Shown here piece by piece: positions 1-12,284 of a stretch of 64,000 bases of DNA (the first letter of the stretch is position 1; each line of letters starts with the position of its first letter). The translations under genes and the position numbers were made by a program. Source of the stretch: Amaurobius ferox (Eukaryota > Arthropoda > Arachnida > Araneae > Amaurobiidae); the NCBI GenBank assembly GCA_951213105.1, contig OX578140.1, forward strand, positions 123,931,649-123,995,648, in the 5' to 3' direction. The notes under the pieces are model-generated. The model was not told the origin of the DNA, did no database searches, and saw only the letters and a list, made by a program, of their open reading frames with translations.

Positions 1-3000
1 CACCAGATTATCCTACAAGTAACTTATCTACCAAATTTTGTTAAATTTGGTTAATTAGTATTTTAACTAGAGTGGACACATGACATTTTTACCGGCCATT
101 TCGCAAAAAAAAGGCGGGTTCTGTTTTTACAAATCCTACCAAAAACTAATCAGCACCAGGGTCTCATGCAAGTGACTTACATACGAAATTTTGTGAAATT
201 TGGTCCATTAGTTTTTTAGTTAGAGTGGATACATACATTGTACAGACAGACATACACACAGACATACACACAGACATACACACAGACACACACACTGACG
301 TCACGCTAAAAATAGTTTTTTCGTATTCTAGAGGTCTCGAAACGTGTAGATCCGTCGAAAACTCGAGTTGCGATTTTCGGTATGATTCCAATACTTTCCC
401 TATACATTACCATGTATTGCAGGGAAAGTAAAAACCTGATATGGGCAGCACATAACTTTCCCAGCAGACTTATATTCACGTTCTCTTTATTTTAATTAAA
501 TTTATTTCACTTTTAATTCAATTTTCGTTCTCATTCGGTAGGCGGACTTATTTTCAAAGGTGGCGTAGAGAATATACGAAAAACTAAAATATCTCGAAAA
601 CGGCTAGTCCTTGTGTAATGGGGTTGGTCTAATTCTTTTCGTCGTTAAAAAATACGTATTAAACGAACATTCATTGGATATATTTGAGTATATCTAGTTC
701 TTTGGTTTAGATTTTGACGATTTTTGCGGGCCATTTTGCAAAAAATGGTAGGTTAATTTCTTCCGAATCGTACCAAAATCTAATCAGCACCAGAGTAACC
801 CAGAAGTGACTCATCTACCGAATTTTGTGAAATTCGGTTCTTTCGTTTTTCAGTTAGAGTAGATACAAACTTTTGGGGGCCATTTCGCAAAAAAGGCGGG
901 TTCTTTTATCCCGAATCGTAAAAAAAACTAATCAGTACCAGATTCGCCCACAAGTAACTTACCTACCAAATTTCATGAAATTCGGTCAATTACTTTTTTA
1001 GTTAGAGTGGAGACAAAATCTGCACAGACAGACACACTGACAGTCAGGCACACAGGCACATAGACACACAGACAGACACACAGGCACACACACAGACGTC
1101 ACGCTAAAAATAGTTTTCTCGTATTCTAGAGGTCTCGAAACGTGTAGATCCGTCGAAAACTCGAGTTGCGATTTTCGGCATGATTCCAATACTTTCCCTA
1201 TACATTACCATGTATTGCAGGGAAATTAAAAATCTGATGTGGGCAGCACATGACTTTCCCCGCAGACTCAAATTCATATTTTTTTCTTTAATAATTCATG
1301 AAATTGAGTTTAATTGCACAAAATAACACTAAATTTGCATTTTTAATTCGATTTCCGTTTGCATTTGGTAATTAGACATTTTTCTAAAAGTGGCATAACT
1401 AAATGCGAAATATCACAAATATCTCGAGAATGGTTAGTCCTAGAGTAATAGAATTGTTCTTATTATTTTCCTCATCAAACATTACGTATAAAACAAGCAT
1501 TTAATTGATATCTTTGAACATACGTAGCTTTTTTAAGATTTTGCGATTTTTGAGGGCCATTTCGTAAAAAAGGGCAGGTTGTTCTTTTCCGAATATAACC
1601 AAAAGCTAATCAGCACCAGAGTACCTCCAAGTAACTTATCTATCAAATTTTGTGAAATTTGGTCAAGTAATATTTTAGTTAGATTGGATGCATGACTTTT
1701 TTGCGAGCCATTACGTAAAAAAGGCAGGTTGGTCTTTTCCGGTTAATACCATAATTTAATCACCACCAGAGTATCGTACAAGTAACTTATCTACCATCTT
1801 TTGTGAAATTTGGTCAATTAGTATTTTAGCTAGAGTGGATACATGAAATTTTTAAGGGCCATTTCGCAAAAAAAAGGCGGGTTTTGTTTTTACGAATCGT
1901 ACCAAAAACTAATCAGCACCAGGGTTATACCCAAATGACTTACCTACCAAATTTTATGAAATTGGGTCTATTAGTTTTTGAGTTAGAGCGGTTACATACA
2001 TTGCACAGACAGACACACACACACACAGACAGACAGACAGACACACACACACAGACGTCACGTTAAAAATGGTTTTTCGTATTCTAGAGGTCTCGAAACG
2101 TGTAGATCCGTCGAAAACTCGGGTTGCGATTTTCAGCATGATTCCAATACTTTCAATGTACATTACCATGTATTGCAGGGAAAATAAAAATCTGATGTGG
2201 GCAGCACATGACTTTCCCTGCAGACTTATATTCACATTTTTTTATTTTGATTAAATTTATTTCACTTTAAATTCAATTTTCTTTCTCATTCGGTAACCGG
2301 ACTTATTTTCAAAGGTGGCGTAGAGAAAATAAGAAATACTAAAATATCTCGAGAACGGCTAGTCCTAGTGTAATTGGGTTGGTCTTATTCTTTTCTTCGT
2401 TAAAAATTACGTATTAAACAAGTATTTAATGGATATATTTGAGCATACGTAGTTCTTTAGTTTAGATTTTGACGATTTTTGCGGGTCATTTTGCAAAAAA
2501 AGGCAGGTTATTTTTTTCGAATCGTACCAAAATCTAATCAGCACCAAGGTGACCCACAAGTGACTCATCTACCGAATTTTGTGAAATTCGGTCTTTTAGT
2601 TTTTCAGTTAGAGTGAATACAAACTTTTGCAGGCCATTTCGCAAAAAAAAGGCGGGTTCTTTTATCCCTAATCGTACCCAAAACTAAGCAGCTCCAGACT
2701 CGCCTACATGTGACTTACCTACCAAATTTTGTGAAATTCGGTCCATTAGTTTTTTAATTAGAGTGGATATAAAATCTGCACAGACAGACACACGGACAGA
2801 CAGACATACAGACACACACACAGACATCACGCTAAAAATCGTTTTTTCGTATTCTAGAGGTCTTGAAACGTGTAGATCCGTCGAAAACTCGAGTTGCGAT
2901 TTTCGACATGATTCCAATACTTTTCCTATACATTACCATGTTTTGCAGGGAAAGTAAAAATCTGATGTGGACAGCACATGACTTTCTCTGCAGACTTATT

Positions 3001-4850
3001 TCCACGTTCTCTTTATTTTAATTAAATTTAATTCACTTTTAATTTAATTATCGTTCTCATTTGGTAACTGGACTTATTTTCAAAGGTTCCGTAGAGAATA
3101 TACGAAAAAACTAAAATATCTCGAGAAAGGCTAGTCCTAGTGTAATGGGGTCGGTCTTATTCTTTTCTCCGCTAAAAATTACGCATAAAACATGCATTTA
3201 TTGGATATATTTCAGCATACGTAATTCTTTATTTTAGATTTTGGCGAGTTTTGCGGGTCATTTGGCAAAAAAGGGCAGGTTACTTTTTCCGAATCGTACT
3301 AAAATCTAATCAGCACCAGAGTGACCCACGAGTTACATATCTACCGAATTTTGTGAACTACGGTCCATTAGTTTTTTAACTAGAGTGGATACAAGCTTTG
3401 GCGGGCCTTTTCGCAAAAAAAGGCGGGTTCTTTTATCCCAAAATATACCCAAAACTAATCAGCACTAGTGATAGCCCACAAGTGATTTACCTACCAAATT
3501 TTATGAAATTCGGTCAATTAGTTTTTTAGTTAGAGTGGATACAAAATCTGCACAGACAGACACACAGACAGACACACACACAGACGTCACGCTAAAAATG
3601 GTTTTTTCGTATTCTAGAGGTCTTGATGTATCAGCACCAGGGTATCTAAATCTAATCAGCACCAGGGTAACCCACAACTGACTCATCTACCGAATTTTGT
3701 GAAATTCTGTCTATTTGTTTTTCAGTTAGAGTGGATGCAAGCTTTTGCGGGCGATTTCGCAAAAAAAGGCCGGTTCTTTTATTCCAAATTGTACCCAAAA
3801 CTAATCAGCACTAGACTCGCTCACAAGTGACTTACCTACCAAATTTTGTGAAATTCGGTCCATTAGTTTTTTAGTTAGAGTGGATACAAGATCTGCACAG
3901 ACAGACACACACACAGACGTCACGCTAAAAATGGTTTTTCGTATTCTAGAGGTCTTGAAACGTGTAGATCCGTCGAAAACTCGAGTTGCGATTTTCGACA
4001 TGATTCCAATACTTCCCTATACATTACCATGTATTGCAGAGAAAGTAAAAATCTGATGTGGGCAGCACATGACTTTCCCTGCAGACTTATATTAACGTTC
4101 TCTTTATTTTAATTAAATTTATTTCACTTTTAATTCAATTTTCGTTCTCTTTCGGTAACCGGGCTTATTTTCAAAGGTGGCGTAGGGAAAGTACGAAAAA
4201 CTAAAATATCTCGAGCACGGCTAGTCCTAGTGTAATGGTGTTGGTCTTATTCTTTTCGTCGTTAAAAATTACGTATTAAATCAACATTTGATGGATATAT
4301 TTGAGTATACCCAGTTCTTTAGTTTAGATTTGGACGATTTTTGCGGGCCATTTTGCAAATAAAGGCAGGTCATTTTTTTCCGAATCGTACCAAAATCTAA
4401 TCAGCACCAAGGTAACCCACAAGTGACTCATCTACCGAATTTTGTGAAATTCGGGCCATCAGTTTTTCAGTTAGAGTGGATAGAAGCTTTTGCGGGCCTT
4501 TTCGCAAGAAAAGGCGGGTTCTTTTATCCCGAATCATACCCAAAACTAATCAGAACCAGACTCGCTCACAAGTAACTTACCTACCAAATTTTGTGAAATT
4601 TGGTCCATTAGTTTTTTAGTTAGAGTGGATACAAAATCTGCACAGACAGACAGACAGACACACAGACACACAGACAGACAGACACACAGACAGACACACA
4701 GACACACACACAGACGTCACGCTAAAAATAGTTTTTTCGTATTCTTGAGGTCTCGAAACGTGTAGATCCGTCGAAAACTCGAGTTGTGATTTTCGGCATG
4801 ATTCCAATACTTTCCCTATACATTACCATGTATTGCAGGGAAAGTAAAAA
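1..4850 (+). repeat. F1 head-to-tail tandem array
   Basis: Six roughly 0.8-1.1 kb units lie head to tail. Junctions are recognised by a stem-loop end (TTTCCCTATACAT, short loop, then TGCAGGGAAAGT), an A run, and the next head TCTGATGTGGGCAGC. Heads lie at about 435, 1233, 2191, 2961 and 4052; the first unit is cut by the window edge. Each unit carries, near its stem-loop end, a CAGA/CA microsatellite (240-295, 1023-1095, 2006-2058, 2778-2825, 3550-3590, 3896-3920, 4640-4715) followed by a conserved stretch with ACGTCACGCTAAAAAT. Inside units a sub-repeat of about 135-150 bp (CTAATCAGCACCAG ... TTAGAGTGGATAC) is present in two to three copies. The 2961-4051 unit is a composite with an internal deletion or partial duplication near 3628. 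Short ORFs of the SVCVSVC type are translations of the microsatellite and are not genes. Class: non-autonomous element, possibly rolling-circle. Confidence 0.8.
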
Positions 4851-4974
4851 TTGAATTAAAAATGCAAATTTAGTGTTATTTGGTGCAATTAAACTCAATC
4901 TAATCAATTATTAAAGAAATAAAGAATATCTGAATTTGAGTCTGCAGGGAAAGTCATGTTCTGCCCACATCAGA
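4851..4974 (-). repeat. Inverted F1 head capping the array
   Basis: Directly after the last stem-loop and A run comes about 120 bp of the F1 head region in opposite orientation, ending CTGCCCACATCAGA and then a T run. It matches the reverse complement of the head at 1233-1340 and also the isolated copy at 10455-10732. The array is therefore bounded by a head-to-head or foldback arrangement, not by unique sequence. Confidence 0.7.
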
Positions 4975-5315
4975 TTTTTTTTCTTCTTGTGTTTATATGA
5001 TAAAGATACATAGTTCACCGTTATTTACCACGACCGATCATTTGACCGGGAGAAAGATTTATTGCTTTGTAAGGTTATCGGGGCAGAATATGTTATGGAC
5101 ATGCACATTCCACAAATTTTCATCTGTTTCCTACACATTTCTGCAAGGACTGTTGCTTAGTAAGTTCAATTTTAAATAGCTGTGCATTAAAATTTCAATA
5201 AAGTGCGCAAAATTTCAAGTCGCAAAAAAAGGTGACAAGAACTAAAAAGTATTACTAGTTAGTTTATGTTTTGTTTTGACAGCGTTACTCCGTACCTAAT
5301 CTTCACCCTGAAAAA
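4975..5315. other. No recognised feature
   Basis: AT-rich stretch between the array and the piggyBac remnant. It contains a short sequence (GACCGATCATTTGACCGG) that recurs in changed form near 6866. No convincing coding region is visible. Confidence 0.5.
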
Positions 5316-5860
5316 ATGTCGAAACATTCAAGCCACAACAAGTTCATAGAAGAAATAAAAAACATAGGCGAAGAGTTTTCGGAAATTGATGAAGGCGAAC
5401 TTTCTGAAAGTGAGGAAATGATAATGATCTATTATACACTGAGTGTGAGTCTACAGATACCGACGATGAAGAGGAGAATATTGTGAATGTAATACGTAGA
5501 GGAGGAAAAAGAATGATATTACTTACAATTTCTGAAGATGAGAATGAAATAATGAGCAGTATATTTCGAATGATGGCACTGTTTGGGAAGAAATGTAAAT
5601 ATATGTTACATCTGGTATAGACAGGCGCTTCATAACGTTTACGGGGAAGAATCAGGTCCAACGGGATAAGTAAAACGTAATATTATAAAGGGCAAAGTGC
5701 AATTTCGTTGATAATTGACCACCGTATTATGAAACATATAAGAGCACGCACAATAGAAGAAGCATATCGATTTTTAGGAACCGAATGGAGGCTATTACCT
5801 TAAAGTTACTTTGTGTAATATTTCCTTACTGAAATCAATATTACCTGCATTCAATCAGAA
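5316..5860 (+). pseudogene. Broken piggyBac-like transposase, N-terminal part
   Basis: From the ATG at 5316 a reading frame gives an acidic N-terminus containing EFSEIDEGELSESEE. After a frameshift come DTDDEEEN and RRGGKRMI, and then in other frames SNDGTVWEEM and FTGKNQVQ. At 5710-5802 a further open stretch reads DHRIMKHIRARTIEEAYRF followed by GTEWRLLP and a stop. An acidic head, an NGTVW-type motif, an FTGKxGP-type motif, and an I..hI...T..EA.r.LG..W.L block in this order are typical of piggyBac transposase N-termini. The DDD catalytic core is absent. At least three frame changes or stops make it a pseudogene. Assignment rests on motif order, not on a search. Confidence 0.6.
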
Positions 5861-5864
5861 AAAT

Positions 5865-6842
5865 TCTGATGTGAATAACACATGACTTTCCTTATATAAT
5901 GCAATGAATTTGCTACTTTTACAGTTAAAAGAAATATTATTCTTATAGTAGACACTTATATTCTTCCAAAGATATTGAATTTTCTTGAGTTAGTCGACAT
6001 TTTCATTGCTTTAGCGTCATTTTTATCCATTTGGCGAGATTTTCGTTAATTTGGCAACATTTAAACTGTCGCCAAGTAGGCGATATTCCGCCAAATTCGT
6101 CGCCAAAATCTCACCAAGCGTTATGGACGGAGAAATAAGTTATCCTTACAACAGATAAATGACTATTGGCGTTCAAATACAAAAGTATTACACAAAGTAT
6201 CTTTTCTCGTGAATGGAACGAGTTACATCCACGAGAATGATGTGACCCCATTTATCGCATGATATTACATATGAAAAGTGAACATGTTTCTTAAGAGTTA
6301 ATATTTTTTTTTAATTTATGGGACTTTTTGATAAATTTATTTGAAAAATGTGTAATATCTCGAGAACGGTTCATACTAACGTTCTAAAATTTATATCAAT
6401 CATTTTACAAGGAAAAATTACATAAGAAATGTCTATTTGGGTAACTTTATTGAAGGTTTTAATTTTTTGATGATTTTTTTCAAAATTTCACACAAAAATT
6501 TAGGAGGGTTCTGAACATTCGATTGTGTTTTAAAATAATAGGCTTCCAGTATTCATGGATTGTGATTTTTGTACCTTATTTCATTCGAATCGTTCCATTC
6601 GCTCGTGAGATATCGTCTCCACAAACTCATTGACACACACACACACACACACGCACACACACACACACACACACATACTTTCACACACACATACTTTCAC
6701 ACACACATACATAGACATCACCTGAAAAATGTTCGATTCACGATCAGGGATGCTTGAAACGTGCTCTCTCGTCGAAAACTCGAATTTGAATTCTTGACCC
6801 CGTCGCAATACTTTCCTTATGCATTATGTATATAAGGAAAGT
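5865..6842 (+). mobile_element. F2 element, copy A
   Basis: Sense is taken as head to stem-loop. The head TCTGATGTG at 5865 is followed by CACATGACTTTCCTTATA. The tail is a stem-loop, CTTTCCTTATGCATTATG then TATATAAGGAAAGT, ending at 6842. A CA/CACG microsatellite lies at 6631-6710, and just inside it is a block reading AATCGTTCCATTCG. The middle holds a peculiar run of short inverted GGCGA/TCGCC words (6030-6120). No coding capacity. Non-autonomous. Confidence 0.75.
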
Positions 6843-7187
6843 GAAAATAAAGTTTCTATCTAAATATCGGTCATTTGATCGGTTACAGTACCAATAGGTA
6901 TATATTGAGTGTTGGTACGTTTAGTGTTAAAGAAGTAAAATTATTGCACTATGTAGGGAAACTTATGTGTGGCCCAAATCAGTGTTTTTTTTTTTTATCT
7001 TTTACATACGTGCTTGAAATATGTATAGGTAGCGTTTTGATTAAAATTTGGTACTCCAACTGCTGGGAGCTTAATCATTAACAGTCCGAGAAGTGAAGAG
7101 AAAGAAGTTTGCTATTATGGAGAATGCACCTAGATTTGCAAGGGAAAAGAAATATTGATAAAAAAAACTCTACGCACGTCAGGTGTA
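6843..7187. other. Spacer with decayed F1/F2 head
   Basis: No gene seen. At about 6945-6988 a decayed inverted head is visible (TAGGGAAACTTATGTGTGGC followed by CCAAATCAG), so this spacer itself derives partly from an old copy of the family. Confidence 0.4.
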
Positions 7188-7330
7188 TGTTTTTTTCAAT
7201 ATTGATATGAACCCATAAATATCTGTTATTTCTATAACTGCGTTTTGATAAAAAGTTCGTACAATTGATATCAGCTTGTTCATTAGCGATTGGAGAGAAA
7301 AGAAAAGAAAAGACAAAAAAACATGCTTTT
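7188..7330. repeat. Spacer repeat, copy 1 of 3
   Basis: A block with TTGATATGAACCCATAAAT, a TTTCTATAACTGCGTTTTGA-like stretch and GACAAAAAAACATGCTTTT. Similar blocks recur at about 8309-8500 and 10168-10318, each just beyond an F2 or F1 head. The 7.2-10.7 kb region therefore looks like repeated duplication of spacer plus element, or repeated insertion into one target family. Confidence 0.55.
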
Positions 7331-7395
7331 ATTATTAGTAATATCAAAAAATATAAGTAAAATAGGAAATGGGCAAAAAAATCGATACATTTTTA

Positions 7396-8306
7396 ATTTC
7401 CTTATATTCATAATGTATATGGAATGCATTGTGACGGGGTCGAAAATTCGAAATCGAGTTTTCGACGGGAGAGCACGTTTCAAGCATCCCTGATCACGAA
7501 TCAAACATTTTTGAAGTGATGTCTCTCTCTCTGTGTGTGTGTGCCAGTGGGGCTGTGGAGACGATAACTGACGAACGAATGGACCGATTCGAACGAAATT
7601 TGGCACAAAAATTATAATCCGTAAACACTGGAAGTCTATTGTTTTTATACGCAGTCGAATGTTCAGAACCTCCCTAAATTTTCGAGTGAAATTTTGAAAA
7701 AATCGTCAAAAATCAAAACCTCTAATAAAGTTACGCAAATAGACATTTCTTATGCAATTTTTCATTAGAAAACGATTGACATAAATTTTAGAGCGCTAGT
7801 ATGAACCGTTCTCGAGACATTGCACATTTTAAAAAAAAATTATCAAAAATTCATATAAAAAAAATATTTCCTATTGAAAAACATGTTCACTTTTCATATG
7901 TAATACCATGCGATGAATTTGGTGACATCATTCTCGTGGATCTAGCTCGTTCTATTCATGAAAAAAGATTCTTTGAGTAATACTTTTGTATTTGAACACC
8001 AATAGTCATTTATCTGCTGTAAGAACAACTTATTTCTCCGTCTATACTACTTGGTGAGATTTTGGCGACGAATTTGGTAGAATGTCGCCAACTTGGCGAC
8101 TTTTTAAAATTTTGCTAAATTAACGAAAAACTCGCCAAATGAATAAAAATGACGCTAAACCAATGAAAATGACGACTCATTGACGAAAATTAAATATCTT
8201 GGAAAGAATATAAATATCTACTATAAAAATTATCTCCTTTTTTTTAATGTAGAAGTAGTAAATTCATTGCATTAAATAAGAAAAGTCATGTGTTGCCCAC
8301 ATCAGA
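7396..8306 (-). mobile_element. F2 element, copy B
   Basis: Inverted relative to copy A. The partly decayed stem-loop starts at 7396 and is followed by GTGACGGGGTCGAAAATTCG, a short CT/GT microsatellite (about 7522-7543) and the block GAATGGACCGATTCGAACG. It ends with the inverted head TTGCCCACATCAGA at 8306. The body agrees with copies C and D along its length. Confidence 0.75.
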
Positions 8307-8308
8307 TT

Positions 8309-8967
8309 TTTATGTTGATATAACCACATAAATGCCTGTTATTGTTTCAGATTAAGACAAAATGAGGATATGAATACATAACAGGCACCTATGGGTTCGT
8401 TATAACTGCGTTATGATGAAAAGTTGGTACAATTACTATGAGCATTAGCATTTAGAGAGAAAAAGAAAGCAAAGACGAAGAAATATGCTCTTTTTACGAA
8501 GCAAAAAGAAAATGAACGAAAAAATTCTATACACGTCAGATGTTATTTTTATTTTCTCATATTATGTATTATAGTGTAGATAAAGTATTACTTTAACGAA
8601 AAATTTCGAATTCGATATTTTAATGCCATTATATATTTTAGACCTACTGAAGATGTTTTGACTGTTTTCGGAGTGATATCCGTCTGTCTGTCTGTGGTGG
8701 ATTTCTTTTGTGCACGATGGCGGTCATAAATGTTAACGGATTTTCACAAAACTTTATATCCGACTTTGAAAAACCTAGAAATAGATCGAATTTTTTTTTA
8801 TATTTTCGCAAAAACTTCTAAATTTATTCGAAATTTATGTTTTTTAACATGACAGCAAAGGACAAAATTTGATCTAATCATGCATAAAGGGGTTTATTTT
8901 GGCTCAATGATTACGATACTTAATAGTTTAATAATTGTTGTGAAAGACAGCCGCAATACCATTTTTT
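8309..8967. repeat. Spacer repeat copy 2 and a microsatellite-bearing sequence
   Basis: 8309-8500 is the second spacer-repeat copy. At 8670-8760 a CTGTCTGTCTGT tract is followed by GTTAACGGATTTTCACAAAA, the same microsatellite-plus-block arrangement as F1-F3 but in otherwise unrelated sequence. It may be a fourth, decayed family. No gene seen. Confidence 0.4.
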
Positions 8968-9924
8968 ACTTTCCTTATATACATAATGTATAAGGAAAGT
9001 ATTGTGACAGGGTCGAAATTTCGAATACGAGTTTTCGACGGGAGAACACGTTTCAAGCATCTCTGATCACGAATCGAACATTTTTGAAGTGATGTCTGTG
9101 TGTGTTTGTGTGTGTGTGTGTGTCTGTGTGTGTGTCTGTGTGTGTGTGTGTGTGTCAGTGAGTCTGTGGAGACGATAACTGACGAACGAATGGACCGATA
9201 CGAACGAAATTTGGTTCAAAAATCACAATCCGTAAACACGGGAAGTCTATTGTTTTTAAACGTAATCGAATGTTCGGTACCCCCCTAAATTTTCGAGTGA
9301 AATTTTGAAAAAATCATCAAAAAATCAAAACCGCTAATAAAGTTACGCAAATAGACATTTCGTATGTAATGTTTCATTAGAAAACGATTAACATACATTT
9401 TAGAACGCTAACATGAACCGTTCTCGAGATATTGCACATTTTTCAAAAAAATTATCAAAAAGTCATATAAAATAAAAAAAATATATTTCCTGTTGAGAAC
9501 CATGTTCACTTTTCATATGTAATACCATGCGATAAATTTGGTGACATCATTCTCATGGATCTAGCTCGTTCCATTCATGAGAAAATATACTTCGAGTAAT
9601 ACTTTTGTATTTGAACGCCAATAGTCATTTATCTGCTATAAGAATAACTTATTTTTCCGTCAGTAAAACTTGGCGAGATTTTGGCGACGAATCAGGCGGA
9701 ATGTCGCCAACTTGGCGCCTTTTTGAAATGTTGTCAAATTAACAAAAATCTCGCCAAATGGATTAAAATGACACTAAATCAATGAAAATGACGACTAATT
9801 GTCGAAAATTCAATATCTTGGAAAGAATATAAGTATCTACTATAAGACAAACTTATTTTTTTTACTGTAAAAGTAGTAAATTCATTGTATTATATAAGGA
9901 AAGTCATGTGTTGCCCACATCAGA
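8968..9924 (-). mobile_element. F2 element, copy C
   Basis: One of the best preserved copies. The stem-loop ACTTTCCTTATATACATAAT then GTATAAGGAAAGT runs from 8968. It is followed by GTGACAGGGTCGAAATTTCG, a GT microsatellite at 9094-9158, and AATGGACCGATACGAACGAA. The inverted head TTGCCCACATCAGA ends at 9924. The GGCGA/TCGCC region is at 9670-9760. The 62-aa ORF here is microsatellite translation. Confidence 0.8.
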
Positions 9925-10454
9925 TTTTTTTGTTCGTGACGTTATTAGTACCCCATCGGGGGGTAAGTTGCCACCCGGTGCTCAATGTGAAGTATGGTAT
10001 CAACCTGAAGTTGTTTTCAAGCCCTTCAAAGTGAAGGGTAACACGCTATAATTGTAATCATTTGGACCCGCGATAACGAATTTTCAAAACCTTTGTTGTA
10101 AAATTTGAAAAAAAAAATGGGTCTGGTATGAGAAAGTTGAGTTGATCCACATTTTCAGTCAATTTCATGTTGATATGATATGAACTCATAAATGCTTGTT
10201 ATCTCTATCATTGATTTATGATGAAAAGTCGGTACAATTACCAAAAGCTTACCCGTTAGTAATTAGAGAACTAAGAAAAGTAAAGACAGAAAACCATGCT
10301 TTTTATTATGAGTTACATTAAGATTTGAAAGGAAAAATAATTAGAGAAGAGAATTCCATACTCGTTAGAAATTTATTAATTTTTTATGTTGACATTAATT
10401 CATTAATGTCTATTGCTCCTATAATTGCGCTTTGGTGAATTTCAGTTCAAATAT
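9925..10454. repeat. Spacer with repeat copy 3
   Basis: 10168-10318 holds the third copy of the spacer repeat (ATGAACTCATAAATGCTTGT, GATGAAAAGTCGGTACAATT). The preceding 240 bp have no recognised feature and no gene. Confidence 0.45.
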
Positions 10455-10732
10455 ATCAGTTAAATTCTTGTTTTATACGTAATTTTTGATGAGGAAAATA
10501 ATAAGAACAACTCTATTACTCTAGGACTAACCATTCTCGAATTATTTAAGATTTTTCGAATTTAGTTATGCCACTTTTAGAAAAATGTCTAATTACCAAA
10601 TAAAAACAGAAATTAAATTAAAAATGCAAATTCAGTGTTATTTTGTGCAATTAAACTCAATTTGATGAATTATTAAAGAAAAAAAATATGAATTTGAGTC
10701 TGCAGGGAAAGTCATGTGCTGCCCACATCAGA
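10455..10732 (-). mobile_element. F1 element, head fragment
   Basis: Inverted 278-bp fragment matching the head half of the 1233-2190 unit (CTAGGACTAACCATTCTCGA; GCAATTAAACTCAATTTGAT) and ending GCCCACATCAGA. The stem-loop end is missing. Confidence 0.65.
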
Positions 10733-10820
10733 TTTTTATTTGCTGATTTCGAGTTTTATTTCTATTCTTTTGCGAATAGAAATAAAACCCTGGCCATTGT
10801 TTGTTCACGGACTACATTCC

Positions 10821-11207
10821 ATCAAAAGGACGTACCGTGCTGAAAACACCGATTCTCGTTAGATCACCGAAGTCAGGCAGCATCGGGCGCGGTTAGTAGT
10901 TGGATGGGTGACCACCTGGGAACACCGCGTGCTGTTAGCACATTTCGGGCGCGGTAGCCCGGTGGTTTGCGCGCTGGATTTGCACACTGCCATAACTGCC
11001 GCCGTGTTCATGCGGAGTACGATCACGTTAAACATGTGGGTCCGTAAGTCCCTCCGACAGGTTGGTGGTAGGAGAAGGAGGGTACGGTCCCTGTGGATGC
11101 CTCCCCCCACTGGGTTCCGGTCTAAATTGGGTGGTACTTCCCGGCCGTCCAAACAGTTACCTTACACCTCTCTAGTAGGTCGGACGGTCTGGGTTTCAAC
11201 AACAACA
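10821..11207 (+). mobile_element. Hybrid SINE: 5S rRNA-like head, tRNA-like body
   Basis: Flanked by 14-bp target duplications ACGGAYTACATTCC (10807-10820 and 11208-11221, one mismatch). The head, about 10832-10940, closely follows eukaryotic 5S rRNA (ATCACCGAAGTCAGGCAGCA, CGGGCGCGGTTAGTAGTTGG, GGGTGACCACCTGGGAACAC). The next part starts GGCGCGGTAGCCCGGTGGTT, a tRNA A-box-like sequence, but the B-box region seen in the 52.4 kb copy is missing. A conserved central part follows, then a CAACAACAAC tail. Presumably transcribed by RNA polymerase III from the internal 5S promoter and mobilised by a LINE. Two short ORFs here are chance. Confidence 0.85.
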
Positions 11208-11221
11208 ACGGATTACATTCC

Positions 11222-12284
11222 CTAAATGCCTAACCTAAATTTTAAAACGTGCAAGATATGATCTCAACAATTATTGGTAGAGTGATTACGTAATGTTATG
11301 AGGAAAAGTACATGCAACAAAATTATTGGCCATTTGCGTGACTAATTTTATATGATGAATTTATATATATATTTTTTCCTCTTGGGATTAAAATTAGAAA
11401 ACATTGTTTCTAATGTCATTGTTTCACTATGCCCATAAACTGGCGTTTAAAGGACATAGTGAAACTAGAAAGACATTTATTCTATAAGTCTCTCTGTGCA
11501 AGTTCCTATAAAGGATTTACTAATTTACTTCAACTATATATACTCTCTCATTCTTCCCTGCAAGTCTTTTCCATCTCAAACCTATAGTCGCTTTCTAGTA
11601 TTTAAAGAAAAAAAGGTATGTAATGTCTAATAGTTTGTCAGTTTTATTCATTTTATATTTGCTAGATAAAAGGAAAGTTTTAAATACCGCTAATTCGCCA
11701 AATTTTTATTAATGTAGCAAACAAAGAACCAACACTCATTGATCATAATAGTTGTGTCATTAATTCTCCACTTACCTGCTTAACCATTTTGGCACTGGCA
11801 CTTAAAAATTATTTTCTATATTTGGACTCTAGTTCGTATCACAGAATTCTAACAAGCAAATAATCTTTGAAAATCTTCTTTCTAGTGTGACCTCTGGTCA
11901 CTGGTAATGCTCGACTCCCATTGGTGGACTCTCAGCACGATTTTCTGATAGGCTCTTGTGGGCTCCTTTTCTGGCACTCGGGGAAAAGCTAAGGCTAGTT
12001 ATCTGGACATAATCTCTGGACTGGTTATAATTTCTGTAATAAAATGTTCTGTCGCAACGTTTTTGGATTGTATTATTCAGCACTAGCTGGTGCCTTATTT
12101 TATGCCTTCTCAATTCCCTCTAAGAAATATCTCAGCTTCATATCCGCGTTCAATGTCACAATGGTAACCATTTTTGCGCCTAAAACGTATATTAACACTG
12201 GCACCCGCATTTACAAACTACTGTTTCCTTCAACGCTGAGGGTAAATCACGGTTAATGATAGAAATCAAAATTGCACAAATCGA
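11222..12284. other. No recognised gene
   Basis: AT-rich sequence. The only clear structure is an inverted repeat with 11-bp arms GTTTCACTATG/CATAGTGAAAC at 11421-11465. Short ORFs on both strands lack recognisable features. Confidence 0.4.

Noticed and set aside
1..4850. CRISPR-like repeat-spacer array
   Set aside because: Units are about 0.8 kb and fully repeated, with no short direct repeats separating unique spacers, and the DNA is clearly eukaryotic.
164..4907. Several ORFs of 60-93 codons repeated through the array
   Set aside because: They are translations of the microsatellite (SVCVSVC, HTDTHTD) and conserved flanks of a repeat, occur on both strands, and have no start context or independent conservation.
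10832..10940. A functional 5S rRNA gene
   Set aside because: The 5S similarity is strong but it is joined to a tRNA-like body with target duplications and a CAACAAC tail, so it is a SINE head.
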